DNA of 64,000 nt from Onthophagus taurus (lineage: Eukaryota; Arthropoda; Insecta; Coleoptera; Scarabaeidae), in NCBI RefSeq assembly GCF_036711975.1, contig NC_091968.1, positions 24,599,001 to 24,663,000 of the forward strand. Reading direction: 5' to 3'. The position numbers and the translations under genes were made by a program. Positions 32,601-44,929 of the stretch are shown in pieces (position 1 is the first letter of the stretch; each line of letters begins with the position of its first letter). The notes under the pieces were generated by a model. The model made no database searches and was not told the origin of the DNA. It saw only the letters and a program-made list of their open reading frames with translations.

Positions 32601-35600
32601 ATATTGGAATTAAACGTATCATGTTTGGGCTCATTTTAAAGGATTTTTCATGACGATTACAAATATGTCAAAATTGAGGTTGACATTTCTAACCGGAAGT
32701 TGACCATAACTTCGTTAATATTGAAGATAAATATGTCCTGTTTATATTCATTTTAAAGGAATTTTAATGAAGATTACAAATATGTCAAAATTGAGGTTGA
32801 CATTTTACACGGGTAAGAAAAAACTTTCAGGTGTTAATGTCAACTTTAATTTTATTATCATATTCGTAATCTTTATAAAATAACCCTTAAAATGAGTCCA
32901 AACATGACGCACTTATCTCAAAAAACAAAAAAGTTAGAATAAAAAACATTACACCCGAAGTTAGCAACAATGAAGATAGCAATTTAATTTTTAAATATTA
33001 AAACCAACCTTAATTTTTGATTTTTTTAATTATATTTTTGTTTTTGTGACAAATTTTAAGACATTTTATAAAATTAAAAATATATCAAAATGACATTGAC
33101 ATTTCAAACCGGAAGTTGCTTATATCTCGAGTAATATTGGAATTAAACGTATCATGTTTTGACTCATTTTAAAGGATTTTTCACGACGATTACAAATATG
33201 TCAAAATTGAGGTTGACATTTCTAACCGAAAGTTCACCATAACTTCGTTAATATTGAAGATAAATATATCGTGTTTGTACTCATTTTAAAGGATTTTTAA
33301 TGAAGATTACAAATATGTCAAAATTGAGGTTGCTATTTTACACTAGTAAGAAACAATTTTCAGGTGTTAATGTCAACTTTAATTTTATTATCACATTCGT
33401 AATCTTTATAAAATAACCTTTAAAATGAGTCCAAACATGACGCACTTATCTCAAAAAACAAAAAAGTTAGAATAAAAAACATTACACCCGAAGTTAGCAA
33501 CAATGAAGATAGCAATTTAATTTTTAAATATTAAAACCAACCTTAATTTTTGATTTTTTTAATTATATTTTTGTTTTTGTGACAAATTTTAAGACATTTT
33601 ATAAAATTAAAAATATATCAAAATGACATTGACATTTCAAACCGGAAGTTGCTTATATCTCGGGTAATATTGGAATTAAACGTATCATGTTTGGGCTCAA
33701 TTTAAAGGATTTTTCACGACGATTACAAATATGTCAAAATTGAGATTGACATTTCTAACCGGAAGTTCACCATAACTTCGTTAATATTGAAGATAAATAT
33801 ATCGTGTTTGTACTCATTTTAAAGGATTTTTAATGAAGATTACAAATATGTCGAAATTGAGGTTGACCTGATGTATGTTTCGTGATTTTTCGGTAAATTT
33901 TACACTTTTCCGCATTTTTTTTTATTTGTAACGGCTTACTTGAGCGATTTCCCGTCGATTAAAAAGAAATTTTCGATTTTTAAGCGACATGGTGTTTCTT
34001 GAATACTTTATTTTTTTATAATAACAATAATTATTAATCATAATTGATTTAGGAAGCGAGATATTTTGTGATTAAACAGCTACAAACATGTTTCGAAGGA
34101 ATCTCTCTAATTCTCATAAACGATCGTTTAAATAAACCGAACGGTTCTTTTTTAAAATACATGGATCTCTCGCTGGATAAGCTCTCACAAATTAACGCCG
34201 AGATTAATAATAAAAACGATCTGATTAAAAATTATCACGCCGCTAAAGATTGCATCGAAGAAGTTCTTTGTTACGCAATGTCGATCGCTCAAGTTTCATC
34301 GATAGACGATTCGAAAGTAATTAAGGGAAATAGCAAAGCGGTTTTGGAGGAACTTGAAAGTTTACTTGTCGAATTAAATAAAGACGAAATTAAAATTAAT
34401 TTTTGTAACCTTTTTATCGATTGTTGTTACGATAAGTTGTGTGTATTAGAAAAAAAGGTTAATTTTGCCGTGTTAAAATTAAGTTTAAAAGTTTTTTGTG
34501 ATTACACAAAACCGGTACTCGATTTAAACAATTTTTGTTTAAATAAAGAAAAAGACGAGGAACAATTTGACGAATTAATAATTAATTTGGATAATCACGT
34601 CGATCGAATCATGCAAGTTGGGTTATTTGCTATTGCGGCATCGCCTCAAATCAAAAGTAATTTATCTTTAGTTTAAAATTTTTTATGATTTATTATTAAT
34701 TTTAGTTGGGATACAAATGGAAAGTTGTTTGGCGAGTTTAGAAGCTTTGGAAGGTGAATTAGTACCAAGTTTTAATCGTTTATTACTCAATCCTAATTTA
34801 CAATCAAAAAATTATTCGTACCTTCTCGAACAATTTTGGATCCAACAAGCAAATAATCTTAAAGAATTAATTTATAACATTATCGATCCGTTCGCTTTTT
34901 GCCAGGTCGTTTACGAAGAATTAAAATTACACATAATCGAGATCAATGATTATTTAAAAAATGAGAGTACAAAAATAAGTTATTCAGATAAATTTAAAGT
35001 TATCATAAAAGAAAATTGGATTTTAGTCGATTTAATCGGAATTTCGATTAAAGAAATGGATTTAGATAATAAAAAGGATATTGAAAAAAATTTAAATGAA
35101 GTTAAATTAAGTAAATTGAAATTTTTTGAGGTCTATAAAAGATTATTTTATTTTCTTTCTAGTTTTAAACGAAATAAAAAGTGCGAATATTTTATTATTA
35201 GTCAATAAATCGGAAATAGAAGCGAATAACATTCAACGTGTTTTTAAGAGGGTTAAAATTTTAAAAGGAACCGTCCGAAAGTTATTATTTAGTTTATCAA
35301 ATACGGATTTAAAAAACGGTATAATTTTAATTTTTTTTTAATTTATTTTTTATTTATTTTACGTTTTTTTAGATTTAAATTCTCCTGGGGGTCTAAACGA
35401 TAAAACCGACTCGTTTTTTGATGATGATAATAAGAAATTAAACCAATTTGTCGATAGAGGGAAAGAAATTTTAACTGAAAGGAGTATTTTGTATAAAACA
35501 CCATCTAAAAAATTATCGACAAGAAATTGTCAGACATCTTTGGTAAAATGCACTAAAAAATTAGATCTTAACCGACCCATGCCGCTTCTTAAAACAATCC

Positions 35601-35731
35601 ATTTAAGAAATTTACATTTTTCTTATTCAAAAGTTGAGAGTGATTTGGACTCGAAACAAAGCGATTTGCAAATTACAGATATTCTTAATGAGTTAGATAA
35701 TATTTCGAGTTCGTTTAGTAATACGTTTTAA
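29636..35731 (+). CDS. Serendipity locus protein alpha-like (vinculin/alpha-catenin superfamily)
   Basis: Exon model: 29636-29644 (ATGAGTGAT, nine bases, perfect GTAAGT donor), 29786-29968, 34053-34656, 34706-35110, 35163-35318 and 35373-35731 (TAA). All phases agree and give 571 residues; Drosophila Sry-alpha is about 530. Drosophila Sry-alpha works with cortical actin at cellularisation, and the superfamily links actin to membranes. The sequence is almost all helical and Leu/Lys/Glu-rich. The strongest family-like stretch is DNHVDRIMQVGLFAIAASPQ followed, after a splice, by ESCLASLEALEGELVPSF. The C-terminal part has a low-complexity linker, then LLKTIHLRNLHFSYSK. The 4.1-kb intron 2 is mostly 534-bp satellite. 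The family call is by recognition; another vinculin-like protein is the main alternative. Confidence 0.75.
29975..34007 (+). repeat. Intron-filling 534-bp tandem array bounded by inverted repeats
   Basis: The left edge ATTCAAGAATCATCATGTGG (29984-30003) has an inverted partner at about 33980-34005 (reverse strand ATTCAAGAAACACCATGTCG). The same end sequence recurs at 586-605. Between 30775 and 33870 lies a tandem array whose marker GTTAATGTCAACTTTAATTT occurs at 31231, 31765, 32299, 32833 and 33366, a period of 533-534 bp. The units from 31765 to 32832 are nearly identical, indicating recent amplification or conversion. Bases 30007-30770 are unrelated transposon debris. No transposase belonging to this family is visible. 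Confidence 0.88.
30450..30660 (-). mobile_element. Degraded transposon-derived coding fragment
   Basis: The minus strand reads NDTDVVLKGVIKEDKLEYGI, SSLHA, a stop, then KAFEYILHIAYRLEI. This resembles the SPLHAWIRFFE..LHISYRL block that I have seen repeatedly in insect transposon-derived proteins; the superfamily is not certain. It lies inside intron 2 of the serendipity-like gene. Confidence 0.4.
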
Positions 35732-35939
35732 TTATTAATATAAAAAAGTTTAAATAAATCATAAAATTGAGTATACAGGGGAATGGAAGATAGATAAATT
35801 AATAATGATACGAAATTCACGCCATAAAATTAAGTATACAGTTAAGCAAAAGTGATTAAGATAACATAAGTCTGGAGAAGGCTGTAAGAGAATTGAGTAG
35901 GTATAGCAAATAGATACAATTGCAAAAACAAAAAGGGAC

Positions 35940-36225
35940 CTCATAGAGGCCTTCAAAGCATTGGAGACAAGATCTAAATACGCCCAATACAAAATACATG
36001 AAGGTTCCTAATAACGCTCAGCTAACACCACTTGAAGATCTGATTAATGAACCATACATGTTCAAAGGTGTAACGGAATTTGTATACTTTGGAACCCAGA
36101 CTGAGAAAAGTATAAATGTCAGGCGTAGTAACCAACAAAACTGATGACAAAAAATGACGAAAACCTGTTGGACTGCTTTGAAAGAAAGATACTCCGCCAT
36201 ATATACAGGGGTGTTCAGGAAAACG
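35940..36225 (+). mobile_element. LINE C-terminal fragment
   Basis: The plus strand reads LEDLINEPYMFKGVTEFVYF GTQTEK, then after a frameshift LLDCFERKILRHIYRGVQEN. This corresponds to the FxYLGSxxT and LxxFERKILRRIYGPV blocks at the end of many insect LINE proteins. It is a short fragment with frameshifts. Confidence 0.7.
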
Positions 36226-36895
36226 GAATATGTCCCTTATGAACCTAAAGACACATTCCGTAAGCAATTGTAACACATTGATCAATTATACCAACTTTAT
36301 TTGATTAGAAAGTAAATGTTTTTGAAATTGACGTTTTTTGCATAAAAATCGGATAAAAGTCTGAGAATGAAAAGAGATGGAAGAAAATGTTTCGGACAAA
36401 AAATGTTTCTTATCAACCTAAAGACATATTCCATAAATAATTGTAACACATTGATCAGTTATACCAACCCTATTTGGTTAGAAAGTAAATGTTTCTGAAA
36501 TTGACGCTTTTTGCATAAAAATCGGATAAAAGTATGAGAATGAAAAGAGATGGAAGAAAATGTTTAGGACAAAAAATGTTCCTTATCAACCTAAAGACAT
36601 ATTCCATAAATTATTGTAACACATTGATCAGTTACACTAACAGTATTTGGTTAGAAATTAAATTTTTTTGAAATTGGCGTTTTTGGCATAAAAATCGAAT
36701 AAAATTCCGAGAATGATAATAGATGAAAGGAAATGTTTCTGACAAAAAATTTTTGTTATTAATCTCAAAGTCATATTCCATAAACAATTGTAACACATTT
36801 ATCAGTTATACCAACCTTATTTGGTTAGAAAGTAAATGTTTCTGAAATTGGCGTTTTTTGACATAAAAATCGAATAAAATTGCTGACTTTGCACT
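36225..36895. repeat. Four tandem copies of a 173-bp repeat
   Basis: The phrase TTGTAACACATTGATCAGTT recurs with starts (at TAACACA) at 36271, 36443, 36616 and 36791, spacing 172-175 bp. Each copy also contains GAAAGTAAATGTTTCTGAAA (or a variant) and GCATAAAAATCGGATAAAA. The array lies inside the Tc1-like element remains and has no coding capacity. Confidence 0.9.
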
Positions 36896-37379
36896 GTGTC
36901 AATCGCTATTATCATATTCTCTGTTGGCCTGGAGGAACTGCTCGGGTTGGTCTAGGGTTTTTCGGCTGCAGCGACGTGCCATATGTGATCAGAAGTAACG
37001 AGACGAGTGCCATGAATTCTTTATAGATCAAAAAATACTAACATTTCCCTAGCTATTTATATTGGAGTGTCTGTTGCACTTGCACAACAATGTAGATAAA
37101 TATACTGTCCACAGAGATATTACAGCTATAGAACCTGTAACAATCATAAGCTAAAACTTAAATTTTGTAGACTCTTTAAGTCACAGAAAGGTGTAGATTT
37201 TACTGTGTTCAAGTTTTACAATAAGGGACTAAATGACAATGAGACTAAAATTAATCTTTGGGGTTTATTGAGAGAAATATGACAAAATTTAGTTACTTGG
37301 ATACTTTAAAACGTAATTTATGTCAAAGCTTTCAAAAAGTCAACCTTCCTACTGTGTTCTGGTTCCAACAATGACATTC

Positions 37380-37970
37380 CAAATTATTAAAATTGTTTAA
37401 TTAAATAGATTAAACAATATTAAAAGAATTAAATAAATTTTTCCAATAATCTACATTTTATTATGTCAATGTAAATGTCATTTTGACGTTTAACGTTAAG
37501 TAACGTATCCTAACTGAATTTTATTTATTTTTAAGATAATTTTTTGATTATTTAACGTTTAGATAATCCAATATGGTTTTAACGAAGAAATTGTAAGATT
37601 TATTTAAAAAAAAATTTGATAAAAAATTATAATTTAATTTAGTGTCAAAATAATGACATTTTAAACGTCAATTAAATGTTTTTGATCTATTTTAATCTTA
37701 AATGTCGTAAGTAGTGTTTAGATCTTGAGTATCGATGATTTCGTCTTTTGGTAGAACAAAATCCAATCAAATTTATTTTTATTAAAATTGTTTAATTAAA
37801 TAATTAAACAATATTAAAAGAATTAAATCAATTTCTCAAATAATCTACATTTTATTATGTCAATGTAAATGTCATTTTGACGTTTAACGTTAAGTAACGT
37901 ATCCTAACTGAATTTTATTTATTTTTAAGATAATTTTTCGATTATTTAACGTTTAGATAATCAAATATGG
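37380..37970. repeat. Outlying copies of the 359-bp satellite
   Basis: About one and a half units contain TTATGTCAATGTAAATGTCA, GACGTTTAACGTTAAGTAAC and TTATTTAACGTTTAGATAAT. They sit between two fragments of a Tc1-like transposase, far from the main array at 41050-44860. Confidence 0.88.
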
Positions 37971-38440
37971 TTGTAACACTTTTGGGAAAGTGTAATGTTC
38001 ACTGATGAGACTAAAATTAACCTTTGAGGTTCAGATAGAAGGCAAATAGTTTGGAAAAAACCAAATTGTGAGCTCAAAATCAAGAATTTGGTGGGAACAG
38101 TTAAACATAGTGATATTTTAAAACGTAATTTATATCAAAACTCTCAAAAACCCAACCTTCCCACTGTGTTCTGGTTCCAACAAGATAATGATCTTAAAAG
38201 GTATGATGTATACCTTGTGAAGGAATGGTTATTATACAGTACTTTAAAACAACTAAAACTACAGCGTATTAAAACATAATACCAACCTAAATTTAATCAC
38301 TACTTAACTGTATACTCAATTTTATGGAGTGAATTTCGTATCATTTGTTATTACTTATTATTGTTAATATTGTGATTATATTATTTGGAAAATTGAATTA
38401 TTTTCATCAATTTAGTTAACAAAATTGTTGTTAATACATA

Positions 38441-39046
38441 CAGTGGTAGACAAATGTCTGCATACAGTAATAAGTTATGAGGTTGCAGTATCTAATCTTC
38501 TATTAACACTATCTAGCCTTCTGACAGCAGAACCCATTCTTTTGTTAGTTGGAGTTCAGAATATAGTTATTGTAAGCAATATTAAGCCTTCTATTAGAAG
38601 TTTCTTCTGTAAACAGAATCTAGCATTCTATTAGCATCTTCTGCCAGCAATATATAGTGTTCCACGGGAAGTAATTGGTCTTCTGGAAGCAGACCAGTAA
38701 TATCTTCCATATTTGGGTGAGTTCATCATTCTCTCTGTTGGTGTTACTCTTTACTCCTGACCCTCTTGTTACTCCTTTCCTCCAAATTTTTGCCCGACCA
38801 TCATTTCCAAAAATATTGTATTTCGACTAGTCAGTAAACAAAACCCTACACTAGAAATCCAATCTCTTGTCGACATGAGATTGAGCAAATTCTAGTCTAA
38901 GACGACGATTTGTTTCTAAAATCAGCAGAAAACCCCATTATCGAGTAGAATTCTTTGTACAGTCAGTTATCTTATTATGTTTTACAAAAACCTCATAATT
39001 CAATACTGTTTGACCTGTATGTAGTGTAGACTTTTGTCCGTCACTG
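38441..39046 (-). mobile_element. Internally deleted Tc1-like element with TA target site
   Basis: Left end CAGTGGTAGACAAATGTCTG at 38441; the right end, read on the reverse strand from 39046, is CAGTGACGGACAAAAGTCTA. TA flanks both (38439-38440, 39047-39048). A minus-strand transposase fragment at about 38915-38750 reads NRRLRLEFAQSHVDKRLDF, a stop, then VLFTDWSKYNIFGNDGRAKI, matching Tc1 blocks with the first catalytic Asp retained (FTD). Only about 600 bp remain, so it is non-autonomous. Confidence 0.85.
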
Positions 39047-39048
39047 TA

Positions 39049-39558
39049 TATGTCACAAACTTCAAAATAAATTAATAACCATTTAAAATATTCACCCAAT
39101 ATACTTAATTTTGTGAGCAACTATAATTTAATATCAAAAAATTGAAGAAATTTCCTATTTTACGAATGAATTATCATTAATTTATTAATTAAAATGATTT
39201 TTAGGTTAGATTTAAAACATTTTTAAATAAAATCGTGTTCATGGTTGCCAACTTAAAGTTGTTTTATGTTTTTATGAGTTCTAACCTCACTTTTTTTTAT
39301 TATAATTGTGTAAAATACGAAATTAATATAATTGCATTGATTTTTGAAAGTATTCTTTAGCAAATAATATAAAAAATGTTTTAAAATAAACATAAAGTTG
39401 AATACAAAAATATTTATGAATAAATCTTAAAAAATACGTTTTTCGTTACATTAAATTTAAATAAACTAATTTAACAGCCACATTTCTTATGCAAAAAATA
39501 ATTATAGAGAAACAAAGTCTTTAATTTTTAATAAAAAAGATTTAAAAAGAAATCTTTT
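39049..39558. other. AT-rich spacer downstream of Atg5
   Basis: No gene is seen. It probably includes the Atg5 3' UTR on the minus strand; TTTATT (AATAAA on the minus strand) occurs at several places, including about 39415-39425. Confidence 0.5.
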
Positions 39559-40513
<955 letters not shown>

Positions 40514-41050
40514 AATCGGTTAACTTTAAAGATTTTTAAACTATTACAATTTTTTTAGGTTATGTCTTTTAAGGGTGATGATTTAAATTATTATCTACAT
40601 TACCGACGTTGATTAATGAAATATTTTGGATGTCGATTTATAGATGGCGCGATAAACACGTTTTAAAAATTTAATAATAATTATAAATAAAAGTTAATTT
40701 AAAAATTTAATTAAAAATAAAACGTTTAATTTAAATTAGATTTTTTTAACTTATTATTACATATTGAGTTATTTGCGATAACAAAATTGATAAGGCATCA
40801 TCCAAGTTATAAATAGAAATGACGACCTCGTGATTCGTGATGTGTACTTTACTTTTTACATCCGATTTTTAGGCACGTAGTAACTAATAAATCTTCTTGA
40901 TATGATAATCTTTTAGTCAATTTCGAACGGTTTTATCACTACCAAGAATTTTTTTTATGTAAATAGGTACTTTGTGATACAACAAAATTCCACCAAATTT
41001 ACTCTTTTATTAAATCTGGATTAAAATTACAACATATTAAATAAATTAAT
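40514..41050. other. Intergenic spacer upstream of Atg5
   Basis: No gene is seen. The first 100-200 bases presumably hold the Atg5 promoter. The phrase TTTTTTTAGGTTATGTC at about 40550 resembles the AACCTAA-type dispersed repeat seen elsewhere in the window. Confidence 0.4.
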
Positions 41051-44000
41051 CAATATTAAAAGGATTAAATAAATTTTTTCATTAATCACATGATGCGATC
41101 AATAATTAACACACAAACAAATCTATATTTTATTATGTCAATGTAAACGTCAATTTTGACGTTTAATGTTTATGTATCATAATTGAATTTTATTTATTTT
41201 TAAGATGATTTTTTTATTATTTAATGCCTAGATAATCGAATTTGATTTAAACGAAGATATGCTTCCGAGTGAAGGAAGCATAATAGACTTATATAACTTA
41301 CTCTAGATCCATGAGATAGGCAGCACAAGATGTGAAGGTAATAAGAGGAGCAGAACTGGATAACTGATACCAACCTGAAATCAAATCTCAATCATGCTTA
41401 TCCGAATTTATGGAAAATTCTTCTTGATATTTATGAACGTGTTTAACACAAGCAGGTATAAGACACGATAGTAAAGTCATAATCTTTAATTCCTTGAATC
41501 GCGTTCTGCAATTGTATCATTGGAACATTCTCAATAGTATTCGTATCACCTTCCTTTCTAGTTGTTTCAAAGTACACATTTCTTGCTTCTTTCAAAGGTA
41601 AGCTTTTAATTATAACTTTTAAATAGTACAAATCAAATTTTTCTAATAATCTATAGTTTTTTATGTCAATGTAACTGTCATTTTGACGTTTAACGTTAAG
41701 TAACGTATCCTAATTGAATTTTATTTATTTTTAAAATAATTTTTTTATTATTTAATGTCTAGATAATCGAATTTGGTTTAAACAAAGGTTTATTTAAAAA
41801 AATTTTATAAAAAATTATGAATTAATTAATTGTTAAAATAATGTCAATGTAAATGTCATTTTGACGTTTAACATTAAGTAACGTATCCTGATTGAATTTT
41901 ATTCATTTTTAAGATAATTTTTTGATTATTTAACGTTTAGATAATCGAATACGGTTTTAACGAAAATATTTTAAGGTTTATTTAAAAATTTTTGATAAAA
42001 AATAATTTAATTTAGTGTCAAAATAATGAAATTTCAAACGTCAATTAAGTGTTTTTGATCTATTTTAATCTTAAAAGTCGTAAGTTGTGTTTAAATTTTA
42101 AATATCGATGATTTCGTTCTTTGGTACGACAAAATCCCATCAAATTTACTTTTATTAAAATTGTTTAATTAAATAAATTCAATATTAAATACATTTTTCT
42201 AATAATCCATAGTTTATTATGTCAATGTAAATGTCATTTTGACGTTTAACTTTAAGTAACGTATCCTGATTGAATTTTATTTATTTTAAAGATAATTTTT
42301 TGATTATTTAACGTTTAGATAATCGAATATGGTTTTAACCAAGATATTTTAAGGTTAATTAAAAAAAATTTTGATAAAAATCGTAATTTAATTTTGACTT
42401 TTTTAAGTGTCTAAATAATGACATTTCAAACGCCAATTAAGTGTTTTTGATTTATTTTAATATTTTTGAGTAAATAGGTACAACGAAATCCCATCAAATT
42501 TACTTTTATTAAAATTGTTTAATTAAATAAATTAAACAGTATTAAAAGAATTAAATACATTTTTCTAATAATCCATATTTTATTATGTCAATGTAAATGT
42601 CATTTGGACGTTAAGTAACGTATCCTGATTGAATTTTATTCATTTTTAAGATAATTTTTTTATTATTTAACGTTTAGATAATCGAATATGGTTTTAACCA
42701 AGATATTTTAAGGTTAATTAAAAAAATTTTTGATAAAAATCGTAATTTAATTTTGACTTTTTTAAGTGTCTAAATAATGACATTTCAAACGCCAATTAAG
42801 TGTTTTTGATTTATTTTAATATTTTTGAGTAAATAGGTACAACGAAATCCCATCAAATTTACTTTTATTAAAATTGTTTAATTAAATAAATTAAACAGTA
42901 TTAAAAGAATTAAATACATTTTTCTAATAATCCATATTTTATTATGTCAATGTAAATGTCATTTGGACGTTAAGTAACGTATCCTGATTGAATTTTATTC
43001 ATTTTTAAGATAATTTTTTTATTATTTAACGTTTAGATAATCGAATATGGTTTTAACCAAGATATTTTAAGGTTAATTAAAAAAATTTTTGATAAAAATC
43101 GTAATTTAATTTTGACTTTTTTAAGTGTCTAAATAATGACATTTCAAACGCCAATTAAGTGTTTTTGATTTATTTTAATATTTTTGAGTAAATAGGTACA
43201 ACGAAATCCCATCAAATTTACTTTTATTAAAATTGTTTAATTAAATAAATTAAACAGTATTAAAAGAATTAAATACATTTTTCTAATAATCCATATTTTA
43301 TTATGTCAATGTAAATGTCATTTGGACGTTAAGTAACGTATCCTGATTGAATTTTATTCATTTTTAAGATAATTTTTTTATTATTTAACGTTTAGATAAT
43401 CGAATATGGTTTTAACCAAGATATTTTAAGGTTAATTAAAAAAATTTTTGATAAAAATCGTAATTTAATTTTGACTTTTTTAAGTGTCTAAATAATGACA
43501 TTTCAAACGCCAATTAAGTGTTTTTGATTTATTTTAATATTTTTGAGTAAATAGGTACAACGAAATCCCATCAAATTTACTTTTATTAAAATTGTTTAAT
43601 TAAATAAATTAAACAGTATTAAAAGAATTAAATACATTTTTCTAATAATCCATATTTTATTATGTCAATGTAAATGTCATTTGGACGTTAAGTAACGTAT
43701 CCTGATTGAATTTTATTCATTTTTAAGATAATTTTTTTATTATTTAACGTTTAGATAATCGAATATGGTTTTAACGAAGATATTTTAAGGTTTATTTAAA
43801 AAATTTTTGATAAAAAATTATAATTTAATTTTGTCTAAATAATGACATTTCAAACACCAATTAAGTGTTTTTGATTTATTTTAATTTTTTTTAATTTTTG
43901 AGTAAATAGGTACAACGAAATCCCATCAAATTTACTTTTATTAAAATTGTTTAATTAAAATTAAACAATATTAAAAGAATTAAATAAATTTTTCTAATAA

Positions 44001-44860
44001 TCCATATTTTATTATGTCAATGTAAATGTCATTTTGACGTTTAACGTTAAGTAACGTATCCTAACTGAATTTTATTTATTTTTAAAATAATTTTTTGATT
44101 ATTTAACGTTTAGGTAATCGGATTTGGTTTTAACGAAGATTTTTTAGGATTTATTTAAAAATTTTTGATAAAAAATTATAATTTAATTCAGTGTCAAAAT
44201 AATGACATTTCAAGCGTCAATTAAGTGTTTTTGATCTATTTTAATCTTAAAGGTCGTAAGTAGTGTTTTAATCTTAAATATCGATGATTTCGTCCTTTGG
44301 TACAACAAAATCCCATCAAATTTACTTTTATTAAATTGTTTAATTAAATAAAATAAACAATATTAAAGAAAATATTTCAATAATCCATAGTTTATTATGT
44401 CAATGTAAATGTCATTTTGACGTTTAACGTTAAGTAACGTATCCTAATTAAATTTAATTTTTTTTTAAGATAATTTTTTGATTATTTAACGTTTAGATAA
44501 TCGGATATGGTTTTAACGAAGATATTTTAAGGTTTATTTAAAAATTTTTGATAAAAAATCATAATTTAATTTTGACTTTTTTAAGTATGAAAATAACAAC
44601 ATTTCAAACGTTTAAGTGTTTTTGATCTATTTTAATATTTTTGAGTAAATAGGTACAACAAAATCCCATCAAATTTACTTTTATTAAAATTGAATTAAAA
44701 TTACAACATATTAAATAAATTAACAAATTCGAATAATCTATATTTTATTATGTCAATGTAAAGTCATTTTGACGTTTAACGTTAAGTAACGTATCCTAAT
44801 TAATTTAGTGTTAAAATAATGACATTTCAAACGTCAATTAAGTGTTTTTGATCTATTTTG
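41050..44860. repeat. 359-bp satellite array
   Basis: The marker CAACGAAATCCCATCAAATT occurs at 42481, 42840, 43199, 43558 and 43913, a period of 359 bp (355 for the last interval), with almost no differences among the units between 42480 and 43790. Flanking units (41100-42480, 43913-44860) are more diverged. Each unit contains TTATGTCAATGTAAATGTCA, TTAAGTAACGTATCCTGATT and TTATTTAACGTTTAGATAAT. Bases 41240-41640 are a non-satellite interruption; a 62-codon minus-strand frame at 41631-41443 there has no recognisable domain. Confidence 0.93.
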
Positions 44861-44929
44861 GAGTTAAAGCTGGTAATTATAGATTTTGTTATAGGAAAAA
44901 AAAAGATAATTCTTTATGTTGAGATTCCG

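Larger units (their letters stand above)
35765..38400 (+). mobile_element. Tc1-like element remains with inverted repeats and internal insertions
   Basis: Bases 35800-35860 (GATACGAAATTCACGCCATA, AAGTATACAGTTAAG) pair in inverted form with 38292-38352 (TACTTAACTGTATACTCAAT, GGAGTGAATTTCGTATCATT). Two plus-strand transposase fragments lie inside. At 37215-37375: NETKINLWG and LPTVFWFQQ. At 37975-38275: FWESVMFTDETKINL, a stop, RRQIVWKKPNCELKIKNL and LPTVFWFQQDND. They are related copies split by a block of 359-bp satellite. The element also contains a LINE tail and a 173-bp tandem repeat. It is dead. Confidence 0.65.

Noticed and set aside
41443-41631. 62-codon minus-strand frame within the satellite region
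   Set aside because: Lies in an interruption of a satellite array and has no recognisable domain or conserved neighbours.
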